This document shows, in pieces, positions 51,335-60,485 of a stretch of 64,000 nucleotides of DNA; positions within the stretch are counted from its first letter, which is position 1, and every line of letters starts with the position of its first letter. The notes beneath the pieces were generated by a model. It was given only the letters and a program-made list of their open reading frames with translations, made no database searches and had not been told where the DNA came from. The stretch comes from an uncultured Roseburia sp. (lineage in GTDB: Bacteria > Bacillota > Clostridia > Lachnospirales > Lachnospiraceae). The DNA lies in the NCBI GenBank assembly GCA_900542495.1, contig UQNW01000018.1:9718-73717 (forward strand), given 5' to 3'. The position numbers and the translations under genes were made by a program.

Positions 51335-52552
51335 TTAGATTCCGAATAACTCTTCAAGTCTGTGCTCGTCAATATTGCATCCGATCACGCAAAGTCTTCC
51401 TGTATAGTCAGGCTCACCGTCACGGAGTTCATACTCGCCCGGAACCATGTCAAAGTAAATCCAGGAACCATTCTCATCCTCTACCATTCCTTTGGCACGG
51501 AGGATTGTTCCGTAATCATCTGTCTCGCAGAGTGTCTTTAATACATCCTCAATCTTTTCCTTCGTGAATTTGTGAGGAGTCTCTTTTCCCCAGCTTGTAA
51601 ACACTTCATCTGCATGATGGTGATGATGATCGTGGTCATGGCATCCGCAGGTGCAGTTCTCATCATGTTCATGATGATGCTCATGGTCTTCATGATCGTG
51701 ATGGTGTTCATGGTCGTGGTCGTGATGATGCTCATGCTCGTGATCTTCGTGGTCATGGTCCTCATGATCGTGGTCATGCTCATGGTCGTGGCATCCGCAG
51801 GTGCAGTTCTCATCATGTTCATGATGATGTTCGTGCTCATGCTCATGCTCGTGGTCTTCATGATCATGGTCGTGGTCATGATGGTGATGCTCGTGCTCAT
51901 GCTCCGCTGCCTCTTCTTTGGCATGCTGCTCAGCCATCAGTTTCATCTCAAGAGAATCTGCTCCCTCGATCACTTTTAAGATCTGTTCGCCTTTGATCGC
52001 ATCCCATGCTGTTGTGATGATCGCAGCCTTCGGATTCAGTGACTGGATCTGTTTTACGCAAAGCTCTAACTGCTCAGGTGTTGCATTCTGGCTTCTGCTC
52101 AGCACAACAACTGTAGCATATTCAATCTGGTTATTGAAAAATTCACCGAATGCTTTCATCTGTTTGCTTGCTTTTAAAGCATTTACAACTGTTACGAGTC
52201 CGTTTAATTTCACATCTTCCTCTTTCTCGATATCGATCACAGACTTCATGACATCGGATAACTTACCGACACCGGATGGCTCGATCAGAATGCGGTCCGG
52301 ATGATATTTATCAATCACTTCGTGAAGATTCTTTCCGAAATCACCTACTAATGAGCAGCAGATACAGCCGGAATTCATCTCGGTGATCTGGATTCCTGCA
52401 TCTTTTAAGAAACCGCCATCGATTCCGACTTCACCGAACTCATTCTCGATCAGAACGATCTTCTCGCCCTTAAATACCTCATCGATCATTTTTTTAATAA
52501 ATGTGGTTTTTCCTGCTCCTAAGAAACCGGAAATAATATCAATTTTTGTCAT
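51335..52552 (-). CDS. COG0523/CobW metallochaperone GTPase with duplicated His/Cys-rich insert
   Basis: 405 residues. GTPase part: GFLGAGKTTFIKK, NEFGEVGIDGGFL, metal motif GCICC, RILIEPSGVGKL; the G4 motif is divergent (VVLSRSQN). Residues ~215-310 are an exceptional insert of about 90 residues made almost only of His, Asp and Glu, containing two copies of HEHDENCTCGCHDH. The CobW C-domain follows (AKGMVEDENGSWIYFDMVPG). COG0523 proteins deliver zinc, cobalt or nickel using GTP; the insert looks like a metal store or buffer, with zinc most likely. No Zur box was recognised upstream. Confidence 0.88.
   Translation of the reverse strand: MTKIDIISGFLGAGKTTFIKKMIDEVFKGEKIVLIENEFGEVGIDGGFLKDAGIQITEMNSGCICCSLVGDFGKNLHEVIDKYHPDRILIEPSGVGKLSDVMKSVIDIEKEEDVKLNGLVTVVNALKASKQMKAFGEFFNNQIEYATVVVLSRSQNATPEQLELCVKQIQSLNPKAAIITTAWDAIKGEQILKVIEGADSLEMKLMAEQHAKEEAAEHEHEHHHHDHDHDHEDHEHEHEHEHHHEHDENCTCGCHDHEHDHDHEDHDHEDHEHEHHHDHDHEHHHDHEDHEHHHEHDENCTCGCHDHDHHHHHADEVFTSWGKETPHKFTKEKIEDVLKTLCETDDYGTILRAKGMVEDENGSWIYFDMVPGEYELRDGEPDYTGRLCVIGCNIDEHRLEELFGI
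51640..51829. repeat. 150-bp tandem duplication inside the COG0523 gene
   Basis: A 40-bp stretch is identical at 51640-51679 and 51790-51829, offset 150 bp (50 codons). It encodes the HEHDENCTCGC part of each metal-binding unit. Confidence 0.85.
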
Positions 52553-52740
52553 AATAAATCCACTCCTTTTTATGTCTTGATAATATGCAGAATGCAGATT
52601 ATCATGGTTACATTGTATTATCTTTGTCTGTCCGGATCACACTTTCTGCCCGAACATTCCTATTTTACTCGATTATTTTACAAAATGCAAATTTTGTGCA
52701 ATTTTTAATAATTATTTTATACCCTGTTTATTTTTATCCA

Positions 52741-53388
52741 TTATATCCGAAAACACTTCTGCATATCCTTGTATGTACCGAGAACCAAAAGGGTATCTTC
52801 ACTGCTTAGTTCCATATCCGGGCCAATCGCCATATTCATCTTTCCGTCTGTTTTGATCGCCAGAATACTGATGCTGTACTTTTTACGGATATCCAGTTCA
52901 CCGATCGTTTTTCCGATCCAGCCTCCCGGCACCTCCACCTCAAAAATAGCATGAGAATCATCCACTTCGATATAATCATGGATATGATCTGCCGTATAGC
53001 GGATCGCTGCCCAGTTGGCGATCTGTTTTTCCGGATAAATGACCTCGTCTGCTCCGTTGCGAAGCAGGAACTTTGCCTGTACATCCCGCTCTGCACGCGA
53101 TATGACCATTTTAGCGCCAAGTTCTTTCAAAAGAGAAGTTGTCTCCAGGGAATTCTGGAAATTGCCCCCGATCGTCACAAAACAAATATCATAATTTTTG
53201 ATTCCAAGCGACTCCAGAAAATTCTCATTGGTACTGTCACCAATCTGTGCGTCTGTAACATACGGAAGAATTTCATTGACAAGATTTTCATTCGCATCCA
53301 CAGCCATCACTTCATGTCCAAGCTCATTCAACTGGTATGCAACATGCTTTCCAAATCTTCCGAGTCCAATAAGCAAAATATTTTTCAT
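52741..53388 (-). CDS. ktrA: Ktr/Trk potassium uptake regulatory subunit
   Basis: 215 residues: RCK-N Rossmann domain (ILLIGLGRFGKHVAYQLNEL, AVDANENLVNEI) and RCK-C domain from ~135 (AIFEVEVPGGWIGKTIGELD, DTLLVLGTYKDMQ). It gates KtrB in response to nucleotides; the RCK-C domain is a known c-di-AMP site in Firmicutes. 14 bp after ktrB. Confidence 0.93.
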   Translation of the reverse strand: MKNILLIGLGRFGKHVAYQLNELGHEVMAVDANENLVNEILPYVTDAQIGDSTNENFLESLGIKNYDICFVTIGGNFQNSLETTSLLKELGAKMVISRAERDVQAKFLLRNGADEVIYPEKQIANWAAIRYTADHIHDYIEVDDSHAIFEVEVPGGWIGKTIGELDIRKKYSISILAIKTDGKMNMAIGPDMELSSEDTLLVLGTYKDMQKCFRI

Positions 53389-53402
53389 TATAATTTTCTC
53401 CT

Positions 53403-54740
53403 TTATCCAACAGTTATTTTATCAAGCGGTCTTTTTGCCCCACTCTGGATTTTTACTGAAATTGCAGCATATATAAGTGTCAGTCCGCCAACTCTTCCAA
53501 GATACATCAAAACAACCAATATCAGATGTGATACCAATCCAAGCTCCGTTGTGATCCCTAATGTAAGTCCTGCCGTGCCCACTGCCGATGCTGTTTCAAA
53601 AAGGCTATCCGATAATGCAACATGTTCTATCTGACTGATTGCAATTCCACCTGTGAAAAACAAAAAGAAATACAAAATAGCGATCGTTGCTGCATTTTTC
53701 ACTACTGTATTATCGAATCTTCTTCCAAAAACCTCTGTTTCCGGCTCTCTTCCAAATGTTGCAAACGCATTCAGTATCAGCACTGCGATCGTTGTTGTCT
53801 TCATACCTCCTGCCGTTGATCCCGGAGATCCACCGATCAGCATCATCAAAATCATGATTGCTTTGGAAGAATCGTTCATTGCACCAAGATCTGCCGTATT
53901 AAATCCTGCTGTTCGAAGAGTTACCGACTGAAAAAGAGAAGCCAGTATTCTTTTTCCCATAGAAAATCCGGCGAAATCACTCAGAAAGAAAAAAAGAGCC
54001 GGTAGTAAAATTAAAACAGCGGTGGTAACGAGGATAATCTTACTCTGCAGACGGTAACGTTTCAAGTTCCATTTGTTTGTACAAAAATCATCCCAGGTCA
54101 GAAATCCGATGCCACCGATCACGATCAAAAGCATGATCACAAGATTGATCAGTGGATTGGCAATATATCCTGTCAGAGATGGAAATGTCTGTTCCGTCGT
54201 TCCAAGTATGTCAAAACCTGCATTGCAAAAAGCCGATACCGAATGGAATACTGACATCCAGATTCCTTTCCATCCATAATCCCTGCAAAATACAGGAAGC
54301 ATGAGAATGGCACCGATCAATTCGATCAGAAATGTTCCCTGTAGAATAAATTTCGTAAGCCGGACAATTCCACCTACCTTCGGTGCTGAAATTGCATCCT
54401 GCATCGTGCTCCGCTGCATTAACGAGATCTTTCTCCCCGATACCATTGAAAAAGATGCAACCACAGTAATAACTCCCAATCCGCCGGTCTGGATCAGAAG
54501 TAAGATCACTGCCTGACCAAACGCCGACCAATAGCTTCCTGTATCCACGACCACAAGTCCTGTCACGCAGACAGCTGATGTCGCAGTAAATAAAGTTTTA
54601 TCAAACGGTGTCACAACTCCGGCAGAAGATGAGATTGGAAGCATTAAAATAATTGCTCCAAGTAATATCACACCTGCAAATCCAAATGCGATCATCTCAA
54701 ACGATGACATTTTCTTTTTTTTACGGATAAGTTCCGGCAT
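53403..54740 (-). CDS. ktrB: KtrB/TrkH potassium transporter
   Basis: 445 residues, eight main membrane helices with four selectivity P-loops, visible as TSAVCVTGLVVVD, SAFCNAGFDI, VTLRTAGFNTADLG and SAVGTAGLTLGI; glycine intra-membrane gate region GGSPGSTAGGMKT. Forms the K+ channel with KtrA. Starts only 32 bp after the ABC exporter gene, so all three may be cotranscribed. Confidence 0.94.
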   Translation of the reverse strand: MPELIRKKKKMSSFEMIAFGFAGVILLGAIILMLPISSSAGVVTPFDKTLFTATSAVCVTGLVVVDTGSYWSAFGQAVILLLIQTGGLGVITVVASFSMVSGRKISLMQRSTMQDAISAPKVGGIVRLTKFILQGTFLIELIGAILMLPVFCRDYGWKGIWMSVFHSVSAFCNAGFDILGTTEQTFPSLTGYIANPLINLVIMLLIVIGGIGFLTWDDFCTNKWNLKRYRLQSKIILVTTAVLILLPALFFFLSDFAGFSMGKRILASLFQSVTLRTAGFNTADLGAMNDSSKAIMILMMLIGGSPGSTAGGMKTTTIAVLILNAFATFGREPETEVFGRRFDNTVVKNAATIAILYFFLFFTGGIAISQIEHVALSDSLFETASAVGTAGLTLGITTELGLVSHLILVVLMYLGRVGGLTLIYAAISVKIQSGAKRPLDKITVG

Positions 54741-54772
54741 ATCAATTCTCCTCTTTTTCTGCTGCTTTCATT

Positions 54773-56515
54773 TTATTTGTGGAACTGCATATTATAAAGC
54801 TTTTCGTAAGTTCCCTTCCTGTCCATCAGTTCTTCATGTGTTCCTGATTCTTCGATACCATCCTCAGATAAAACAATGATCTTCTCTGCGTTTTTGATGG
54901 TGGAAAGCCTGTGTGCAATTACAAATGTGGTACGGTTTTTTGCAAGCTTCTCCAATGAATCCTGTACTACTTTTTCACTCTCATTGTCAAGTGCGGAGGT
55001 TGCCTCATCAAAAATAAGGATCGGTGGATTTTTAAGGAAAACCCTTGCAATGGACAATCGCTGCTTCTGTCCGCCGGAAAGCTTGATCCCGCGCTGTCCG
55101 ATGTCTGTCTCATAACCATTCGGCAGAGACATGATGAAATCATGTGCATTGGCATTTTTTGCTGCCTCGATGACTTCCTCTCTTGTCGCATCCGGTTTTC
55201 CGTAACGGATATTGTCAAAAACAGTTCCAACAAAAAGATACACATCCTGCTGCACAATGCCGATGTGGTCGCGCAGACTCTTTAAGGTGAGATCACGCAC
55301 ATCTTTTCCATCGATTTTCACTGCGCCGCCCGTCACGTCATAAAAACGCGGAATGAGGGAACAGAGCGTACTTTTTCCTGCGCCGGAGGAACCGACTAAT
55401 GCCATGTAAGCCCCCGCCGGAACATTTAAACTGATATGGTTCAACACTTTTTCCGTGTTTTCCTCATACTGGAAAGAAACATCCTCAAACGTAATATCTC
55501 CCTTTACATCGGTAAGTTCCACCGCATCCTCTTTATCCTCGATATCCGGCTGAATGGAAAGGATCTCCTGAAAGCGTTCAAATCCGGTATAACCGTTCTG
55601 GAACTGCTCCGTAAAATCAATCAGGGTACGCACCGGATCTGTAAAGACGCTGATATAAAGTACAAACGTCACAAGATCACTGGCATCCACGCTTCCTTTT
55701 GCGATCAGAATAGTTCCTGCCAGAATGACACTGACCTGAATCAGTGTTGTAAATGCTCCAAGTCCTGCCTGATAACTTCCCATGTAAAAATAGCTGTTTT
55801 TCTTGGCTGCAAGGAAACCGTCATTGCCCTGTTTGAATTTCCTGTTTTCAATTTCTTCATTGGCAAATGATTTTACAACGCGGATTCCCGACAGGTTATC
55901 CTCGATCTGCGCATTGATATCTGCAATTTTCACACGGTTCTGCTTGAATGCCAGACGCATTTTTTTGTTTAAAACGAATGCATAAAGCAACATAAATGGA
56001 AGTATCGCAAACGCCGCAAGCGCAAGCATCGGATTGATGTTTACAAGGATGATGAGTGCCCCGACAATTTTAATGACCGACAGAATAATGTTCTCCGGTC
56101 CGTGGTGCATCAACTCGCTGATATCAAAAAGATCCGTTGTGATACGGCTCATCAATTGTCCGACTTTCTGGTCATCATAAAAAGAGAAAGACAGTTTCTG
56201 GTAATGTGCGAAAATCTCCGCACGCATGTCATATTCGATTTTTGCTCCCATCACATGTCCGTAATTACAAATGTAGAATTTACTGTAACAGTCAACCGCC
56301 ACCAGCACAAACAGTCCAATGGCAATGTATGCTGCCTGATGCAAAATCTCTGCCGGCTCACGGTACACAAGATTGTAGGTCACATACCGCACGACCAGCG
56401 GAATGATCAGGGCAACCGCCGCAGAGAGCGTTGCAAAAAACATGTCTGTCCAGAACACACGCATGTAAGGTTTATAATAGGTGAGCATTTTTTTCATGGT
56501 TCCACTTTTTTTCAT
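54773..56515 (-). CDS. ABC exporter, fused membrane and ATPase domains
   Basis: 580 residues. Six-helix exporter domain (~1-320), then nucleotide-binding domain with Walker A VGSSGAGKSTL, Q-loop IVQQDVYLF, signature LSGGQKQRLSIAR, Walker B ILIFDEATSALD, H-loop IAHRLST. Works as a dimer, MsbA/LmrA-like; a single gene, so probably a homodimer. Promoter and a palindrome lie just upstream. Confidence 0.93.
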   Translation of the reverse strand: MKKSGTMKKMLTYYKPYMRVFWTDMFFATLSAAVALIIPLVVRYVTYNLVYREPAEILHQAAYIAIGLFVLVAVDCYSKFYICNYGHVMGAKIEYDMRAEIFAHYQKLSFSFYDDQKVGQLMSRITTDLFDISELMHHGPENIILSVIKIVGALIILVNINPMLALAAFAILPFMLLYAFVLNKKMRLAFKQNRVKIADINAQIEDNLSGIRVVKSFANEEIENRKFKQGNDGFLAAKKNSYFYMGSYQAGLGAFTTLIQVSVILAGTILIAKGSVDASDLVTFVLYISVFTDPVRTLIDFTEQFQNGYTGFERFQEILSIQPDIEDKEDAVELTDVKGDITFEDVSFQYEENTEKVLNHISLNVPAGAYMALVGSSGAGKSTLCSLIPRFYDVTGGAVKIDGKDVRDLTLKSLRDHIGIVQQDVYLFVGTVFDNIRYGKPDATREEVIEAAKNANAHDFIMSLPNGYETDIGQRGIKLSGGQKQRLSIARVFLKNPPILIFDEATSALDNESEKVVQDSLEKLAKNRTTFVIAHRLSTIKNAEKIIVLSEDGIEESGTHEELMDRKGTYEKLYNMQFHK

Positions 56516-56543
56516 AAATTCCGGTTCTCCTCTGCATAAGATA

Positions 56544-56622
56544 AGACTGATACATTTCTTTTATGCATCAGTCTCATTCAAATTCATACGATATATTTTA
56601 GACGTAAAGCTGAAATTGTCAA
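56544..56622 (-). promoter_or_regulatory. Promoter and palindromic operator of the ABC exporter
   Basis: Minus strand TTGACA (56622-56617), 16-bp spacer, TAAAAT (56600-56595). About 20 bp after the -10 lies AGACTGATGCAT-N7-ATGTATCAGTCT (56574-56544), a 12-bp-arm palindrome with one mismatch and no U-tract, better fitted to a repressor site than a terminator. Confidence 0.6.
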
Positions 56623-56654
56623 GCTTTTCCCCTACGCCGGATATGCTGCTTATT

Positions 56655-56782
56655 GTTACAGTTCACAGGTCACCCTGCGAACTGTAACTTCGCAGCCCCA
56701 TATAAGGTTTTGCTTCGCAAAAGGGGGCTGCTCACACCCACATCACGTTCATACGCACCTGAACAGCATGGTGTTCAGGTGC
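56655..56782. repeat. Three consecutive perfect hairpins after the MATE gene
   Basis: GTTACAGTTC/GAACTGTAAC (56655-56688), GCAGCCCC/GGGGCTGC with an inner TTTTGC-TTC-GCAAAA (56692-56731), and GCACCTGAACA/TGTTCAGGTGC (56755-56782). No ORF. No U-tract directly after any of them. Confidence 0.65.
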
Positions 56783-56800
56783 TGAGTGAACAGAAACTGC

Positions 56801-58156
56801 TTATTTTCTCTTTTCAAACCCATACACCCATTTTCCACGCAAAAATAAAGCAAGGAAAATGACCGAACTAATACTCCAGGTCAATGGATACGCCCAGAAG
56901 ATCACGCGGATGTCCGGGATAAAATGAACCGTAACCGTGATATAGCTTACACGGAACAGACACCATACACACAGCATGACGATCATTGGAACCGATGCAT
57001 TTCCCGAACCGCGAAGCACCGCAGCGATGCAGTGGGAAAAAGCCAGCAGAAAGTAGAACAATGCAATGGTTCTCGACTGCATAACTCCATAATGTACTAC
57101 GTCCGGTTCACTGTTAAAGGCTGCAATAAGCACCGGTGCGGCTGTATAAATCACAACTCCGATCAATTCTGCAATGATAATCGAACAGAGAACGCCAAAC
57201 CTCGCTCCTTTTTTTGCACGGTCATACTGCTTTGCACCAAGGTTCTGGCTGACAAAAGTGGTCAGCGCCATCGTAAAACAGGTCACCGGCAGAAACGCAA
57301 ATCCTTCGATTTTGGAATAAGATCCACATCCTGCCATCGCCATTTTCCCAAATGCATTGATATTTGTCTGCACAAAAACATTCGCAATGGCGATCACAGA
57401 ATTCTGAAAACCGGACGGCACACCGTTTTGTATGATCTGCCACAGCATCTGGCTGTCAAAACGTATTTTATTTAACTGAAGCCTATATTCTTCTTTTGCT
57501 CTCAGAAGATGGATCATACATAAGAATGCACTTATAAATTGGGAAATCGCTGTTGCCAAAGCGGCTGCACCGACTCCCATCCCCAATCCTGAAATAAAGA
57601 AAATATCCAGCACCACATTGATACAGGAAGAAATGATCAGATAAATCAGCGGATGTCTGCTATCGCCAACCGACTGCAAAATCCCGACAAAAATATTGTA
57701 CATGATCACTCCGATAGAGCCTGCAAAATAAGTGCGGAAATAGGTGATAGATTCCGGAAGCACTTCTGCGGGTGTTCCCATCAGCACCAGAATCTTCGGT
57801 GCTAAAAGCATGCCGATCACTGTCAATGCAATTCCTGCTGCAATTCCAAACGCAACCGTTGTATGGATTGATTTCTCCAGATTTGCCCTGTCTTTCGCTC
57901 CATAATATCTGGCAATTACAACACCTGCACCCATTGCGATGCCATTGATAAATCCAACCATCAGAAAAATCAGATTCCCGGATGAGCTGACTGCCGCCAA
58001 CGCATTGCTGCCGAGATAATTTCCTACGATCAGTGAATCTGCCGTGTTATACAATTGCTGAAACAAATTTCCAAGAAACAGCGGAATCGCAAATAAAATA
58101 ATTTTTCTGGAAATGCTTCCCTCTGTCATTCTTGTTTTATCTTCTGCTCTCATCAT
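56801..58156 (-). CDS. MATE-family efflux transporter
   Basis: 451 residues, 12 membrane segments. MATE signatures GSISRKIILFAIPLFLGNLF, QQLYNTADSLIVGNYLGSNA and second-lobe GVPSGFQNSVIAIANVFVQT. About 30-40 percent alike by eye to the MATE protein at 41.5 kb, so paralogous rather than a recent copy. GAGGAAG before ATG 58156. Confidence 0.92.
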   Translation of the reverse strand: MMRAEDKTRMTEGSISRKIILFAIPLFLGNLFQQLYNTADSLIVGNYLGSNALAAVSSSGNLIFLMVGFINGIAMGAGVVIARYYGAKDRANLEKSIHTTVAFGIAAGIALTVIGMLLAPKILVLMGTPAEVLPESITYFRTYFAGSIGVIMYNIFVGILQSVGDSRHPLIYLIISSCINVVLDIFFISGLGMGVGAAALATAISQFISAFLCMIHLLRAKEEYRLQLNKIRFDSQMLWQIIQNGVPSGFQNSVIAIANVFVQTNINAFGKMAMAGCGSYSKIEGFAFLPVTCFTMALTTFVSQNLGAKQYDRAKKGARFGVLCSIIIAELIGVVIYTAAPVLIAAFNSEPDVVHYGVMQSRTIALFYFLLAFSHCIAAVLRGSGNASVPMIVMLCVWCLFRVSYITVTVHFIPDIRVIFWAYPLTWSISSVIFLALFLRGKWVYGFEKRK

Positions 58157-58296
58157 TACTTCCTCGTATCTTTTTCTGCCCTGCGCTCTGACTCTAATAA
58201 TAGGTACTATCTATAGTATAGTTTTTATTCGTGTAAAATCAACAAGTTTTGAGGATTATAAGAGATTTGGATTGAACAAAATCTTGAGTTACATAA

Positions 58297-58830
58297 CTAA
58301 TGCTGCTCCATATAATCAATAAATTCCGGAGTCTTAGACCAGTACTTAATCCCCCAATTTTCAAAATTCCATTCATCCATGTAATTGTTACATTCATAGT
58401 CAATATAAAAAATCTTTTCATCTTGTACAATGAAATTAGTCGGAAAATAATCGATATTCAAGCCAGCTTCATATACTACCTTTGCCATTTCTCTCATTTG
58501 CACCAAATACAAATCTTTCATTGCATCATTTTTCACTAAATCATATATAGTTGGTCCATCAATATACTCTTTTAATATTCTTTCATTTGCTACATCAATG
58601 TCTAACATTCTTGGAATTCTGATTCCTGTCTGCAGCAGTCTGTTATAATCATTTTGTTCTGCTTCGATTTTATTGCCAAATGAGTAATATTCACATGGCT
58701 CATGGTGTATCTGCTTTAACACATAAAATTTACCTTCCCGTTCTGCCAAATAGGAATAACCACCTTTTCCATGTCCTAATAACTTCACAATTTTATATTC
58801 TTTCTTATTTACATTCATAACATCCTGCAT
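58297..58830 (-). CDS. Protein-kinase-like (APH/Kdo-kinase-type) protein
   Basis: 177 residues. Gly-rich loop LLGHGKGGYSYLA, ATP-Lys in FYVLKQIHH, catalytic-loop-like GLNIDYFPTNFIV (Asp and Asn in HxDxxxxN-type spacing but with Asn-Ile for His), and IDYECNNY where DFG would be. The fold resembles small atypical kinases of the lipopolysaccharide/aminoglycoside kinase group; substrate unknown. The second ATG of a pair (58830) has GGGAGG seven bases upstream. Confidence 0.65.
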   Translation of the reverse strand: MQDVMNVNKKEYKIVKLLGHGKGGYSYLAEREGKFYVLKQIHHEPCEYYSFGNKIEAEQNDYNRLLQTGIRIPRMLDIDVANERILKEYIDGPTIYDLVKNDAMKDLYLVQMREMAKVVYEAGLNIDYFPTNFIVQDEKIFYIDYECNNYMDEWNFENWGIKYWSKTPEFIDYMEQH

Positions 58831-58918
58831 CATCGCACCTCCCATAACCATATCATATAGATAAATTCATGTTCTGAAAAGCAACCTGCTATTGCCATGC
58901 CCTGTCTATATAATTAGA

Positions 58919-59536
58919 TCAGCACTCTTTGGTCATGACTTTCTTACACCAGGTTCTTGTCTTACAGTGAGGACATTTTAAGTATCTTGTGCTTAATAAA
59001 TGCATTCCCATATTATATTGCATAAATGTCGGAGTAAACAGTTCATTACAATTCCTGCATTTAAAATATCCTATCTTCCTGTCTCCCCACATTGCAACAT
59101 ATAAGCCAACGCCAAACACACTTATCGCAATCACCATCAGCACCATCTTAATTGGTAATGTAATCACATCTGTGTAAAAACAAACCACTAATAGTAATGT
59201 CACAAACGTAATTGTTGATATTACACCAATCATTGTTGTTAATAATAATTTCTGCTTATTCTCTTCCTTTTCCCTAATCATATTCACCATATTTTCCTCC
59301 GCTTTTTTCTTATAATTTTGCTGGGAAATTCTCTCTCCGGTCAGAAGTTCATTTACTGTTATTTCTAATTCATTACACAATGGTAACAGCAGTGATGCTT
59401 CTGGAAAGCCGTTTCCACACTCCCATTTCGATATTGTTTTATCACTGATTCCCAACAATTCAGATAATTGTTTCTGTGTATACCCTTTTGCCTTTCTTTC
59501 ATCAGAAAGAAACTTTCCAATCTTTACCTGATCCAT
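58919..59536 (-). CDS. XRE-family regulator with membrane helices and a zinc ribbon
   Basis: 205 residues. HTH (~6-60: IGKFLSDERKAKGYTQKQLS, SDKTISKWECGNGFPEASLL), a coiled segment (~73-95), two membrane helices (~97-120, ~127-148) and a C-terminal ribbon CRNCNELF ... CPHCKTRTWC. This looks like a membrane-tethered regulator; related proteins are frequent in Lachnospiraceae. Strong AAAGGAGG. Confidence 0.82.
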   Translation of the reverse strand: MDQVKIGKFLSDERKAKGYTQKQLSELLGISDKTISKWECGNGFPEASLLLPLCNELEITVNELLTGERISQQNYKKKAEENMVNMIREKEENKQKLLLTTMIGVISTITFVTLLLVVCFYTDVITLPIKMVLMVIAISVFGVGLYVAMWGDRKIGYFKCRNCNELFTPTFMQYNMGMHLLSTRYLKCPHCKTRTWCKKVMTKEC

Positions 59537-59624
59537 TGTTTTCCTCCTTTCTGACCACAGAGTAGTATATAAAATAAATGTTTTACACCCACGGGATGTA
59601 GAAAATGGTGAATATATGCGGATT

Positions 59625-60485
59625 CTACGCTTCGTAGAGTATTGTCTTTTTACTTTTTGCTAAACTTTTTCCATCTACCTCGCCGATAAATTTTTCTATC
59701 AGTCTGTTGACTTCATCCGGCTGATCCGTATTGGAATTATGACCAGCATTTTTTATCCATTTAAGCGGTATACCTTCTCTCTGATGCCATTTTTTATTGT
59801 AGCTTTTGGCTGAGCCCGCTCTATCCTTTTCGCCACAGATAAGAAGTGCCGGACAACTGATACGATATGACAGATCTGCTTTGATTGCCTCAGCAAGCAT
59901 TCTGTACCCAAAGCCGGCAAGCCTTGCATATTCTTTCGGATCTGCATCATAGGACATCATCATCTTCCGCATAAGATTCTGACCATAATCCGTCTCTGCG
60001 CATCCTCTTGAACCAGCCCTAAGAAGTGCTTTCCATGGATATATCTTATATAATGGCTCTGCTCTTTCAAGAAGCCATATTTCCATTGCTGTCATATAAG
60101 ACTTCTGGAGCGGTGCAGAATCAATGGAGATAAACCCCTTTATCTTATCCGGATATAATTCCATATACATTTGAGCCAGATATCCACCCATAGACTGACC
60201 GATAATGATCGGATGATAAATTTCTTCTTTTGCTAAGATTTCATAAAGCCATTCTGCCATGTCAGACAGACTGTAATTATTTGTAAATGGTCTGGATAAT
60301 GCATGTGATGGTGCATCCCATACAAACACATTCTGTTTATTCTCAAAATATTCTGTCTGCTTCTCAAAAAGCCTGTGATCTGCTGTAAGTCCCGGCAAAA
60401 ATACTAACGTAATTTTCTCCTTGTCTATTATATTTACAAAATAATGGATGCAGCCACAGGGTGTCTTATAACTGTTTTCTGTCAT
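59625..60485 (-). CDS. Alpha/beta hydrolase
   Basis: 286 residues from ATG 60485 (or 292 from 60503; neither has a clean ribosome binding site). Nucleophile elbow IIGQSMGGYLA (Ser), acid in LLICGEKDRAG, His in NAGHNSNTDQPDEV; oxyanion region VFLPGLTADHRLFE. No signal peptide. Its start overlaps the end of a broken tetR gene, which may once have controlled it. Confidence 0.83.
   Translation of the reverse strand: MTENSYKTPCGCIHYFVNIIDKEKITLVFLPGLTADHRLFEKQTEYFENKQNVFVWDAPSHALSRPFTNNYSLSDMAEWLYEILAKEEIYHPIIIGQSMGGYLAQMYMELYPDKIKGFISIDSAPLQKSYMTAMEIWLLERAEPLYKIYPWKALLRAGSRGCAETDYGQNLMRKMMMSYDADPKEYARLAGFGYRMLAEAIKADLSYRISCPALLICGEKDRAGSAKSYNKKWHQREGIPLKWIKNAGHNSNTDQPDEVNRLIEKFIGEVDGKSLAKSKKTILYEA

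Noticed and set aside
51640..51829. Repeated units that might suggest a CRISPR array.
   Set aside because: They are coding repeats in frame with a 50-codon period; no spacers of uniform length and no cas genes in the window.
51538..51979. Long open frames on both strands over the His-rich insert of the COG0523 gene (Met/Thr/Ile-rich or Met/Val-rich proteins).
   Set aside because: They are out-of-frame readings of the CAT/GAC/GAG repeat and have no ribosome binding site.
52553..52740. Zur or other metal operator upstream of the COG0523 gene.
   Set aside because: No palindrome of the known types was seen.
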